Of a stretch of DNA of 64,000 nucleotides, positions 50,292-58,306 are shown piece by piece. The translations under genes and the position numbers were made by a program. The stretch is from assembly GCF_028279465.1 (NCBI RefSeq), contig NZ_JANQNS010000015.1:310001-374000 (forward strand), written 5' to 3'. The first letter of the stretch is position 1. Each line of letters starts with the position of its first letter. The stretch is from Parasphingopyxis sp. (GTDB taxonomy: Bacteria; Pseudomonadota; Alphaproteobacteria; Sphingomonadales; Sphingomonadaceae). The notes beneath the pieces were generated by a model. It saw only the letters and a list, made by a program, of their open reading frames with translations, ran no database searches and was not told where the DNA came from.

Positions 50292-51008
50292 ATGGATAAG
50301 GAATTAGAGGAAGCACTTGAAGAGCAGCCGGTAGAAGAGGTTCAACCCGATTCTGCCGTCCCGACTGAGCCCGAGGTTCCAACCGAACCGAGGGTGCCGA
50401 CAGAGGCCGATGCGGTGGCAGCGCCGCCGGGGCTTTTGGAGGAACGGGACAAGCGCAAAGAAGCAGAGTTTGAAGCGCGACAATTGCGCCAGCAACTCGA
50501 ACATCTGACCCGTCAAGAGCCGGAGCCTGAAAAGGTGCCGGATGTATTCGAAGAGCCCGAAAAGTTCGTCGAATATATGCGTGGCGAGATGCAGAGGTCT
50601 CAGGCCTCAACTGCGGAAGCGCTGTTCAATCAGAACCTCAACTGGTCTGAGCGTATGGCTGTGCAGCAGCACGGCCGGGAATTGACCGAGGAAGTCAAGA
50701 ATTGGGTCATTACCGACCTGAATCAGAGCGACCCGGCACGAGCGCAGGCCATTATCCAGAATGCGGACCCGTACGGAACGGCCATTCAGCTTTACCAGGA
50801 ACAGAAGAACGCACAGCAATTTGAGGGCATGGACGCCTCTCAGATTGCGGCGTTCAAGGCGTTTCTGGCGCAACAGGATGGCAAAACAGCGGAGGCCCCG
50901 AAAGCCCCCGTTGCCACAGCAAACGCGCCGTCCAAAGCTCCGTCAACCAAGACCCCTCCAGTGGCTTCGCCGGAGGATATTGACCTTGATGAGATTTTCG
51001 GCGGCTGA
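50292..51008 (+). CDS. Scaffold protein, P22-like
   Basis: A 238-residue protein between the portal and capsid genes with scaffold properties: a very acidic, proline-rich N-terminus with short repeats (TEPEVPTEPRVPTEAD), a charged coiled coil (KRKEAEFEARQLRQQLEHL) and a low-complexity Ala/Pro tail ending DIDLDEIFGG. It would template procapsid assembly and then leave the head. ATG 50292 follows AAGGGAAAG. Confidence 0.78.
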   Translation: MDKELEEALEEQPVEEVQPDSAVPTEPEVPTEPRVPTEADAVAAPPGLLEERDKRKEAEFEARQLRQQLEHLTRQEPEPEKVPDVFEEPEKFVEYMRGEMQRSQASTAEALFNQNLNWSERMAVQQHGRELTEEVKNWVITDLNQSDPARAQAIIQNADPYGTAIQLYQEQKNAQQFEGMDASQIAAFKAFLAQQDGKTAEAPKAPVATANAPSKAPSTKTPPVASPEDIDLDEIFGG

Positions 51009-51024
51009 TCTCAAGGAATGAAAA

Positions 51025-52113
51025 ATGGCACAGACTGCAGCCGCTGCGGGCCTTACGCCCCAGCAGTGGGATGCTCAGTTCAATACTGAGTATCTCGGTA
51101 ACAACCCGTTCAAGCCCTATATGGGCACGGGCACCAACTCGATTATCCAGGTCAAGCGGAACCTGACGAAGAAAAAGGGTGACTCGATCACCTATGCCCT
51201 CGTCAATAAGTTCACCGGCTCGGCCAATGACGGTACCTCAAAGCTGGAAGGCAATGAGGAGGCGGGTGTCAGCCGGTCACACAAGCTGACCGTAGGCCTT
51301 CGCCGCAACGCGTTCTCGACGACCGAGTTCGAAGAGCAGAAATCAGCGATTCCTTTGCGCAAGGCGTTCAAGGATGAGATGATGAATTGGGCGATTGAAG
51401 AAGATATCGATCGCGTGATTGAGCAGCTCTATTCGATCAACGGCGTCGTCTATGGTTCGGCTTCCGAGGCAAACAAGGATGCATGGCTTGTCGATAATGC
51501 CGACCGCGTGCTTTTCGGCGCGGCGAAGGCCAACAATTCGTCCAACGATCATTCGGCTTCACTGGCGAATGTCGATGCGACGAATGACAAGCTGACGCCG
51601 GACGCGCTCTCGCTGATGAAGCGGATTGCGCTGTCAGCCAATCCGAAAATCAAGCCGGTACGGGTCGGCGGGAATAACAAGCGGTACTATGTGGTTTTTG
51701 CACACCCGCTGTGTTTCCGTGATCTGAAAGCCAATTCGACGATCCAGCAGGCCCAGCGCGAGGTCACTCTTGCCAACCAGAACAACAAATTGTTCCAGGG
51801 CGGCGACCTCGAATGGGACGGCATGATTATCCATGAAGTGGATGACATGACCACCCTGTCGGGTGTTGGTGCAGCCAGCATCGATGTTGGCGGCGTGTTC
51901 TTGTGCGGTGCGCAGGCCATGGGTCTTGGCATCGCCAAGCCTTGGAACACCGTCGAGAAGACCGAAACGGACTATGACAACGAGTATGGCTGCGGTGTTC
52001 GCTGCATCGACGGACTCGACAAGATGACGTTCGGATCGGGCTCCGCTGACACCGACGATCTCAAGGATCATGGCGTTGTGACCGGCTATTTCGCCGCCGT
52101 CGCCGACGCGTAA
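51025..52113 (+). CDS. Major capsid protein, N4-gp56 family
   Basis: A 362-residue HK97-fold coat protein of the N4-gp56 type: YLGNNPFKPYMGTGTNSIIQV, LTKKKGDSITYALVN, RRNAFSTTEFEEQKSAIPLRK and a C-terminal GMIIHEVDDMTTLSG with FLCGAQAMGLGIAKPW. It forms the icosahedral shell. A rho-independent terminator follows directly, which may set its level apart from downstream head genes. Confidence 0.88.
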   Translation: MAQTAAAAGLTPQQWDAQFNTEYLGNNPFKPYMGTGTNSIIQVKRNLTKKKGDSITYALVNKFTGSANDGTSKLEGNEEAGVSRSHKLTVGLRRNAFSTTEFEEQKSAIPLRKAFKDEMMNWAIEEDIDRVIEQLYSINGVVYGSASEANKDAWLVDNADRVLFGAAKANNSSNDHSASLANVDATNDKLTPDALSLMKRIALSANPKIKPVRVGGNNKRYYVVFAHPLCFRDLKANSTIQQAQREVTLANQNNKLFQGGDLEWDGMIIHEVDDMTTLSGVGAASIDVGGVFLCGAQAMGLGIAKPWNTVEKTETDYDNEYGCGVRCIDGLDKMTFGSGSADTDDLKDHGVVTGYFAAVADA

Positions 52114-52122
52114 TCCTGAACC

Positions 52123-52151
52123 GGGGCGGGCTTTCGGGTCCGCCCCTTTTT
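52123..52151 (+). terminator. Terminator after the capsid gene
   Basis: GGGGCGG (52123-52129) pairs exactly with CCGCCCC (52140-52146), followed by TTTTT. It lies ten bases after the capsid stop, inside the late operon, so it probably only lowers downstream transcription. Confidence 0.75.
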
Positions 52152-52164
52152 ACGGAGAACCGAA

Positions 52165-52317
52165 ATGGCAAAGTTCAAGCACAATGTCCCGGGGGGCCCT
52201 GTCCCTGTGTACGGGCAGAAAAAGAAGATCAAAGCCGGAGTCGTTTTTGAAATCAAGGACGAACGTTTGGCTGAGAAGGCGCGTTCGAACCCGGATTTTG
52301 AAGAGGTCAAGAAGTGA
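52165..52317 (+). CDS. 50-residue small structural-region protein
   Basis: ATG 52165 to TGA 52317 encodes a basic protein (VYGQKKKIKAGVVFEI, then RLAEKARSNPDFEEVKK). ACGGAG lies upstream, and the stop overlaps the next GTG start. Small proteins of this shape next to the capsid are common head-completion or decoration accessories; the role is not shown. Confidence 0.6.
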   Translation: MAKFKHNVPGGPVPVYGQKKKIKAGVVFEIKDERLAEKARSNPDFEEVKK

Positions 52318-52895
52318 CTACCTGTGCGGAAGTCATCGCGTTTGCCATGCGGCGAGCGCGGGTCATTGAGCCCAGCTCAAGCCCGACGACAGAAGAGGAA
52401 GCGGACGGCATGATCGTTCTGCAGGACCTCTACAGTTCATGGGTCGCCAATGGTATTTTCGGGCCGCTGACGCAGGTCTACAAGACCGAGGATTACACGG
52501 CAAAAGAGGGCGAGCGGGTCACTACCACGGGGTCGCCGACGATCACGGTTCCTGACGTCTACACCGACAATGATGTGCTGGACACGCCGCGCACGCCGTA
52601 CGACCTTTCCGTTGTACAGGTAGCCGATACGGTGGCGGACACGGTCAACACCTATATTTACGACCGCACGCAATGGGTAGATATTGAGGGGCTGGTCAAG
52701 ACCGACAATGCGCCATTGGAGGGGTTTGGCGTTGGCGGGCTGGGGGCCTGTCTTGCATTCGAATTGGGCGAGTTTTTCGGGTCATCGGCTAGTCCGGGCC
52801 TTATCCGCGCCCGCAACAGGTTCATAGGCGCACTGAGAACGACATCAGGCCGCGCTTGTCATGTCGAGCCGACCGAGAACACCGACTATGCCTAA
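52314..52895 (+). CDS. P22 gp4-like head-completion (tail accessory) protein
   Basis: A 193-residue protein starting at GTG 52314. The start TTCAEVIAFAMRRARVIEPS with EEEADGMIVLQDLYSSWV follows the gp4 family, whose members attach to the portal after packaging. A C-terminal hydrophobic helix segment LGACLAFELGEFF is also typical. The position after the capsid and before the gp10-like gene fits. Confidence 0.72.
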   Translation: MTTCAEVIAFAMRRARVIEPSSSPTTEEEADGMIVLQDLYSSWVANGIFGPLTQVYKTEDYTAKEGERVTTTGSPTITVPDVYTDNDVLDTPRTPYDLSVVQVADTVADTVNTYIYDRTQWVDIEGLVKTDNAPLEGFGVGGLGACLAFELGEFFGSSASPGLIRARNRFIGALRTTSGRACHVEPTENTDYA

Positions 52896-54279
52896 CGCGT
52901 TCCTGGGTACGTCTCATTTTGACCGCGAGCAATTTGCCGAGATCATTCTGGAGAACATGCTACCCGAGCGTGTGCCGACCGAGGACGAGCCGGTTGCGCT
53001 GCTTTCACGGCGTGGACTTGTTGAGGAATTGGAGGTCACGGGAGTTGGTGAAGTAGAGGGCGTTTTCAGCCAAGATGGAACGCTCGGCGGGGACTTGTTT
53101 ACGACGGTTTTGGGAACGCTTTACCGTGAAACAACCTCGCTCGGCGCGATGGGAGTGACAAGAGTCCCATCTTTCGCTGGCGGCGATGACCAGATTGTTG
53201 CCACCACGGGGGCTCGCCTTAAGCACTATAACGGAACAACCTTCTCGACGCCAACATTCCCCGATAGCGCCAATGTTGTTGCTGTCGGCTATCTCGACGG
53301 CAGATTTCTTGCCGTTCGCGAAAATTCGGACCGGGTGTATTATTCGGCTATTGGCGACGGAACGTCTTGGGATGGGGCGGACTTTATTGAGGCCGAAAGC
53401 GAACCGGACGCGCTGCGCGATATTCGGATATTGAACGGTACGGCTGCGCTTCTCGGTTCGCAGACAATAGAGTTTTTTGCGACCACTGCTAACGCATCAC
53501 TGCCCTACCAAAGGATTCAGCTCCGTAGCTATGGTCAAGGCCTGCTAAACGTTAATGCCTGTGATGTCGTATCGATCGGCGCGCGGGACAGTCTGGCTTT
53601 CGTAAGTGCTGATTTTGGTGTTTATTTGGATACAGAGAAAGTGTCGCCGCCTTGGCTAGACCGCAAAATCGAAGACGTGGCGGGCGCTGAAATATTGCTG
53701 TTCGGCTTTGTGTTGGACGGACATCATTGCTTTGCTGTTTCGCTAGTCACGGAAACCTTTGTGTTCGATACGCAAACTGGCGCGTGGGCTGACTTTGGGT
53801 CATCGGGGAATAAATGGGGTGCTATCGGCTCCGCTGTCCATAATGGCCTGACTGTTTTTGCCGCCGCCGGGATCGCCAAGGTAGTTAAGTTCGGAGGCGA
53901 AACAGAAAATACCGATAGTGCGCTTGACGGCAACACAGAATTTACCCGCACCGCAACCGCTATCATCAGGTCAGATTATCCATTCCCGATAGACGACATC
54001 ACCGCCGAAATGGCGGTGGGGCAAACTACCTCCTCCACGCCTCCAACGTGCGACATGAGACTTTCGCGTGATCAGGGCGAGACATGGACAAGCTGGCGCT
54101 CGGCTTCTTTCGGCGCGACAGGTAAATATCGGACTCGGGCGACAATTCGCCGATGGGGCATGATCGACGCGCCGGGTGCTGTGATTCAGTGGCGCTATAC
54201 GGGAAATGATGCGGCAGTAAGGCCAAGGCTTTCTGCGATAAAATATAACACTCTGGCAGCGAGCCGTGACCGTGGCTGA
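52888..54279 (+). CDS. Packaged-DNA stabilisation protein, P22 gp10-like
   Basis: A 463-residue, beta-rich protein. The N-terminus MPNAFLGTSHFDREQFAEI and the repeated blade-like segments (DGRFLAVRENSDRVYYSAIGD, GSQTIEFF, FDTQTGAWADFGSSG) resemble the gp10 family of P22-like phages, a beta-propeller-like hub that plugs the portal tube and carries the tail. ATG 52888 is chosen, overlapping the gp4-like gene by eight bases; the frame is open to 52861. Confidence 0.75.
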   Translation: MPNAFLGTSHFDREQFAEIILENMLPERVPTEDEPVALLSRRGLVEELEVTGVGEVEGVFSQDGTLGGDLFTTVLGTLYRETTSLGAMGVTRVPSFAGGDDQIVATTGARLKHYNGTTFSTPTFPDSANVVAVGYLDGRFLAVRENSDRVYYSAIGDGTSWDGADFIEAESEPDALRDIRILNGTAALLGSQTIEFFATTANASLPYQRIQLRSYGQGLLNVNACDVVSIGARDSLAFVSADFGVYLDTEKVSPPWLDRKIEDVAGAEILLFGFVLDGHHCFAVSLVTETFVFDTQTGAWADFGSSGNKWGAIGSAVHNGLTVFAAAGIAKVVKFGGETENTDSALDGNTEFTRTATAIIRSDYPFPIDDITAEMAVGQTTSSTPPTCDMRLSRDQGETWTSWRSASFGATGKYRTRATIRRWGMIDAPGAVIQWRYTGNDAAVRPRLSAIKYNTLAASRDRG

Positions 54280-54817
54280 TCTGGAGCGACTCGAGGCGTT
54301 TGAGCCCATCGTCACGCCTGACGGAATGCCTGAGACGCAGTTCCAGTACCTCATGCAGCGCATCATGGAGGAACTCGAAAACAGGCTGTCGCTGGAAGGC
54401 GGCACGCTGACGGGCGGTTTGACGATTGATGGTGACTTAACGGCTTCGGGCAATAATGACTTTACTGGACTTACGGATTTATCCAGGTCCGGCACTGTCC
54501 AAATGCGGGTTGGTTACGCCACTGGCGGGGTCCGAAACAGCCGCATTGATTTCTATAATGGCGAAACGACTCTTGTTGCCAATATGCAGCAGGTCTCCGG
54601 CAGTCAGGTTAGAATAACCAACGAAAGCACCGGCGACTATCTCAATCTCGGCAACGCCGCTGGCGAACTAGAGTATCATAGCGGATCGGCCACTTATGAC
54701 ATCGGCTATTCGGACGGCACGACAGGCGGTTCCGGGTCTGCGGGCGCAGGCAATCAATATGTCGAGCTGAACATAGGCGGCGCGACGTACAAAGTGCTGC
54801 ATGACGGAACGGTTTGA
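54266..54817 (+). CDS. Tail fibre or tail needle-like protein
   Basis: A 183-residue protein beginning at GTG 54266. An N-terminal helix (QYLMQRIMEELENRL) is followed by a Gly/Thr/Ser-rich segment SLEGGTLTGGLTIDGDLTAS, a pattern of trimeric fibre repeats, and a beta-rich C-terminal tip. No receptor-binding family is recognised. It is the best candidate for the short fibre or needle of this podovirus in the window. Confidence 0.55.
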   Translation: MTVADLERLEAFEPIVTPDGMPETQFQYLMQRIMEELENRLSLEGGTLTGGLTIDGDLTASGNNDFTGLTDLSRSGTVQMRVGYATGGVRNSRIDFYNGETTLVANMQQVSGSQVRITNESTGDYLNLGNAAGELEYHSGSATYDIGYSDGTTGGSGSAGAGNQYVELNIGGATYKVLHDGTV

Positions 54818-55182
54818 CCCGCTCATTCGACGCAAACGTAATTTCGCAAATCATTGGAAAGAATGTTTGGGCAGCGGTCGCCAACCGCTTGAACGTGTTC
54901 CTTATTGATCCTGCGGGACTGTTTGCTTTCGAATGGCGCGGGCCGGGCAATTTTGAGGGTCATTGGGCGGCCACAAGCGATAGTGCGATCAAATGCGTGC
55001 GGGCGGGGAGAGAGGCCCTGCGCCTGATGTTCGCAGAATATGGCGCGGAACAGATTTGGGGCGCGACTCCGATAGCCAATGAGGTGGCGCGTCGATTCAA
55101 CACACTGTGCGGGATGCAATCGCTCGGCATTGTCGAAATGCCGGATCGCGGACCTGCGGAGATATTCGTGAAAAGGATGTAG
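54814..55182 (+). CDS. GNAT-like phage protein (P22 gp14-type)
   Basis: A 122-residue protein with an acetyltransferase-like order: NVFLIDPAGLFAFEWRG, then CVRAGREALRLMFAEYGAEQI and GATPIANEVARRFNTLCGMQSLG. P22 gp14-like (DUF2824) proteins have a related fold and sit between the head-completion and ejection genes, as here. Enzymatic activity is unproven. The start overlaps the fibre gene stop. Confidence 0.55.
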   Translation: MTRSFDANVISQIIGKNVWAAVANRLNVFLIDPAGLFAFEWRGPGNFEGHWAATSDSAIKCVRAGREALRLMFAEYGAEQIWGATPIANEVARRFNTLCGMQSLGIVEMPDRGPAEIFVKRM

Positions 55183-55183
55183 T

Positions 55184-57175
55184 ATGCCGACAAGCCTTAT
55201 AAGCGCTGGCATCAGCGCCATCGGCTCTATTGGTGGTTCACTGCTTGGCGGCAGCTCTACCAAAAAGGCCGCGCAGACCGCTTCCGATACGTCTCTTGCC
55301 GTCAACCAGCAGAATAACGCGCTTGCACAGAATATCTACAATCAGAATGTCAATCGTTCTAATCCATTCGTGCAATCGGGGATCGGTGCAACAAATCGTC
55401 TGAACAGTATTCTCGGGCTTGGGTCCGTATCTAGTGGTAACAATGCGGCTCCGAGCTTTCCCAGCTACGGGGGTGGTGGCTCACCGAGTTTCGGGGGCAC
55501 ATTCCCGATAATCCCAGGATACACGCCGCCAACGTCAGGCAACGCCTTCTCTGGTATTCGTCGCGAGGGCATGATGCCGGGCCTTGTCCATCCCAATTCA
55601 GGTGGCGAGCCCATTATGCTTCCGGGCTTCGGCCCGCCTGCGTCTATAGCGCCCGGCGGTTCACCCCCTTTCACCAACGTGCCCGGCGGGCTTGTGCCGG
55701 GCTTTGGCAATCAGCCGCAGAGCAACCAGACATATACGCCAACCGCTCAGACCACATCTCAGCCCGCACCGCAGGGCGACCCGTTCGCCAATTTCCTGAG
55801 CGCGGGCAATCTTGATGCTGGCGGCCCTGCCGCGCAGTCGCTTTCGTCCGATGTTGAGTATACACCTGCATCTCGCGGCTCGAACTTTTCAACGAGGGTG
55901 AGGTATACACCCGCTTCGCAGGGCCGGCTGTTCTCAACCAGAGTAAGGTTCCAGCCCGCTTCGCAAGGCGAAGAGATCGAAAATGCGGACAGGTTCGTAA
56001 GTACGCTTGCAGGTCCATCCTATTCCAGCCTGTCAAGAAACCAAGACCCGAGAACCGGTCGTGCCCAGACCTCACTATCGCAGTTCCGTCCGACACGTGT
56101 CGGGGGCGAGCTGACAAGCGGTATGATCGGCACCGCGCTCGATCCCGGATCGTTTGACGATTACAGGGAAAGCACCGGTTATGATTACCGGCTTGGGCAG
56201 GGCGTAGAGGCCTTGCAACAGGCAGCGGCTTTTGGCGGTTCGCTCAATAGCGGCGACACGATGCGTTCCCTCATCCGCTTTGGTCAGGATATCGGCTCTG
56301 CCGAGCGCCAGAATTATCGAGGCGAGCTGGACAACTACATCCGCTACAATGACGCCTTTGCGCAAAATGAGCGAGGCTATCGCGATGACAGGTCCGACCT
56401 GCACGAGGCTCGTCTGACCGATAACAGGCGCTACACCGACACATTCCGGCGCGGCGAGCGGTCCTATCTCGATAATCGCTCTGATTTGAACCAAGCTCTC
56501 GACAGGGACAATCAGCGCTATGTGGACGCCTACCGGCGCGGGGAAAGAGGGTATCGCGACGACCGCCGGGACTTGAATGTTGACCGCCTGACTGACAATC
56601 GGCGCTATGCCAACAGCTTTGCGGAAGCGCAGCGCGGTTACGTCGATGCTCGCTCGGATGCTGATTTTGCGCGCCGCTTTGCCGTTGGTCAATATGGCGA
56701 TCAGTTCGCAGAAGCAAAGCGCGCTTATGTCGATAGTCGCTCAGACGCAGATTTTGAGCGGCGTTTTGCGCTTGGCCAGTATGGCGACCAGTTCGCTCAG
56801 AACCGCCGGGAATATGCCGATAGCCGCTCGGATGCGGACTTTGCCCGCCGGTTCGCAGTTGGGCAGTATGGCGACAATTTCGCACGTTCGGAACGCGCCT
56901 ACCAAGACAGCCGGGGCGACTATGACCGTGCGCTGAGAAACGATCTGTTCCAGCTCTACTTGCAGCAGCTTTCTCAGCAGCAGGGCGTGGGGCTGTCAGC
57001 CTCTAACGCACTTGCGGGTGTCGGAACCAACTATGTCGGTCAGGTATCCAGCAACAACCGAGCTGCTGCCGACATAGCCGCTCAAGCTGCTATCGCGCGT
57101 GGCGCGGCCAACAATAATACATATAGCAGTATCGGTAATGCGCTTGGGTCATTTATCGGGGGGATTAACTTCTGA
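55184..57175 (+). CDS. Repeat-rich ejection/internal virion protein (P22 gp7-like region)
   Basis: A 663-residue protein. The N-terminus is a small-residue amphipathic stretch (SLISAGISAIGSIGGSLLGG). A Gly/Pro/Ser-rich region follows (80-215), then three copies of a 17-residue unit around YTPASQG (about 223-265). Next come a series of charged units of about 24 residues built on RGYRDDRRDLN or AYVDSRSDADFxRRFA-GQYGDQFA (about 385-590), and a Gln/Ala-rich tail. The place in the late operon is that of P22 ejection proteins gp7/gp20/gp16, which leave the head with DNA. Assignment is by position and composition. Confidence 0.65.
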   Translation: MPTSLISAGISAIGSIGGSLLGGSSTKKAAQTASDTSLAVNQQNNALAQNIYNQNVNRSNPFVQSGIGATNRLNSILGLGSVSSGNNAAPSFPSYGGGGSPSFGGTFPIIPGYTPPTSGNAFSGIRREGMMPGLVHPNSGGEPIMLPGFGPPASIAPGGSPPFTNVPGGLVPGFGNQPQSNQTYTPTAQTTSQPAPQGDPFANFLSAGNLDAGGPAAQSLSSDVEYTPASRGSNFSTRVRYTPASQGRLFSTRVRFQPASQGEEIENADRFVSTLAGPSYSSLSRNQDPRTGRAQTSLSQFRPTRVGGELTSGMIGTALDPGSFDDYRESTGYDYRLGQGVEALQQAAAFGGSLNSGDTMRSLIRFGQDIGSAERQNYRGELDNYIRYNDAFAQNERGYRDDRSDLHEARLTDNRRYTDTFRRGERSYLDNRSDLNQALDRDNQRYVDAYRRGERGYRDDRRDLNVDRLTDNRRYANSFAEAQRGYVDARSDADFARRFAVGQYGDQFAEAKRAYVDSRSDADFERRFALGQYGDQFAQNRREYADSRSDADFARRFAVGQYGDNFARSERAYQDSRGDYDRALRNDLFQLYLQQLSQQQGVGLSASNALAGVGTNYVGQVSSNNRAAADIAAQAAIARGAANNNTYSSIGNALGSFIGGINF

Positions 57176-57903
57176 TGGTTGATTTTTCGCCGCTCCTGCA
57201 GACGCAGGAACGCATCGCCCCGATGTTTCAGGCGGGGCTTGCGCTCGGCCAGCAAAGGAATGCGCTGGCACGGCTGTATGATAGCGAAACAGGCAATGAT
57301 AACGAAGCGCTTGGCGATCTGTATCGCGTAAACCCGCAATTGGGCGCGCAGCAGGAGCGCCGCCGCCGCGACGATCAGCTTATCGATTTGCGCACACAAC
57401 AAGCCGCCGCCGCCCAACAGGAGGCCCAACGTGAGCAAGCAATGAGCCTGCAGTTGCTCGGTGCGCGGTTCATGGCCCCTGCGAACCAAGAAGATTATCA
57501 GGCGAGACGCTCAGCAGCGATTAGCCGAGGGGTGCCGGAGCAGGCTATTCCACCCGCTTACGATCCGGGCTTTATCGAACAGCAACGCCTTATTGTGGAG
57601 GGCTCGTCTTCTCCCGATCAAACGGCGTTGATGCAGAATATCGAATATATTCGCTCGCTTGATCCAAGCATAACGCCACAGCGCGCTGCTGAGATTGCGC
57701 GGCAGAATATTGTGAGGCCCATCACGATAGGCAGTCCAGCGACCGGCGTTGACGTTATCGACACGACGCGTCCAACGAATGCCTCGCCGATCCGCCGCAA
57801 CCCCGAAACGGGTGAGATGGTGCGCTGGAATCCTCAGACCGGCCAATGGGAGCCCTATACAGGAGACGCTGGCGGCAACGCTGGCGGCGGGTTTCCGCAG
57901 TAG
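57175..57903 (+). CDS. Ejection protein, P22 gp20-like position
   Basis: A 242-residue, Gln/Ala/Arg-rich helical protein (QQAAAAQQEAQREQAMSLQL) starting at ATG 57175, overlapping the upstream TGA. It ends at TAG 57901 after GNAGGGFPQ. Directly at this end, a frame shifted by +1 carries a peptidoglycan-hydrolase-like domain, and the sequence GGG TTT CCG at 57889 allows a +1 slip from TTT to TTC. The protein may therefore be extended in a fraction of translations. Confidence 0.65.
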   Translation: MVDFSPLLQTQERIAPMFQAGLALGQQRNALARLYDSETGNDNEALGDLYRVNPQLGAQQERRRRDDQLIDLRTQQAAAAQQEAQREQAMSLQLLGARFMAPANQEDYQARRSAAISRGVPEQAIPPAYDPGFIEQQRLIVEGSSSPDQTALMQNIEYIRSLDPSITPQRAAEIARQNIVRPITIGSPATGVDVIDTTRPTNASPIRRNPETGEMVRWNPQTGQWEPYTGDAGGNAGGGFPQ

Positions 57904-58303
57904 CGGACGGTCGCGCGGGGAGCGCAACAACAACTATGGAAACATCATGGACGGGCGCTTTGCCCGATCGCAGCCGGGCTATGCTGGTTCGGATGGCACG
58001 TTCGCCCGGTTTGAGACGCCTGCGCATGGCCGCCGTGCTATGGTCGCTTTGCTCGGCAACAATGGATACAGCCGCGTGGCGCGTCAGAACGGCTTGTTAG
58101 GCGTGATGTCCCGCTATGCGCCGTCTGGTCACGGAAACAACGATCCTCGGGCCTATGCACGGGCCGTAGCGCGGGAAATGGGTATCAACCCTACCGCACC
58201 CTTGGATATGAGCAACAGGGCGCTGCGCGAGCGTATGGCAACGGCAATGGAGCGCGTTGAGACCGGCGGCGCGACAACCCGCAACAGATGGTTTGGAAGG
58301 TAG
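57749..58303 (+). CDS. P5-like peptidoglycan hydrolase domain, probably reached by frameshift
   Basis: From about 57895 this frame encodes a domain with the pattern RGERNNNYGNI, DGTFARFETPAHGRRAM and RYAPSGHGNNDPRAYAR, which I recognise as the virion structural protein P5/transglycosylase-like family that opens peptidoglycan during DNA entry. The frame is open back to TTG 57749, but everything before 57890 overlaps the upstream gene and has no family content. No ATG, GTG or TTG precedes the domain closely with a ribosome site. The domain may be the C-terminal extension of the 57175 protein. Confidence 0.6.
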   Translation: MTLSTRRVQRMPRRSAATPKRVRWCAGILRPANGSPIQETLAATLAAGFRSSGRSRGERNNNYGNIMDGRFARSQPGYAGSDGTFARFETPAHGRRAMVALLGNNGYSRVARQNGLLGVMSRYAPSGHGNNDPRAYARAVAREMGINPTAPLDMSNRALRERMATAMERVETGGATTRNRWFGR

Positions 58304-58306
58304 CGT

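Noticed and set aside
55850-55980. DNA-level repeats considered as a CRISPR array
   Set aside because: The repeats are in frame within a protein gene, vary in sequence and have no spacer structure; no cas genes are present.
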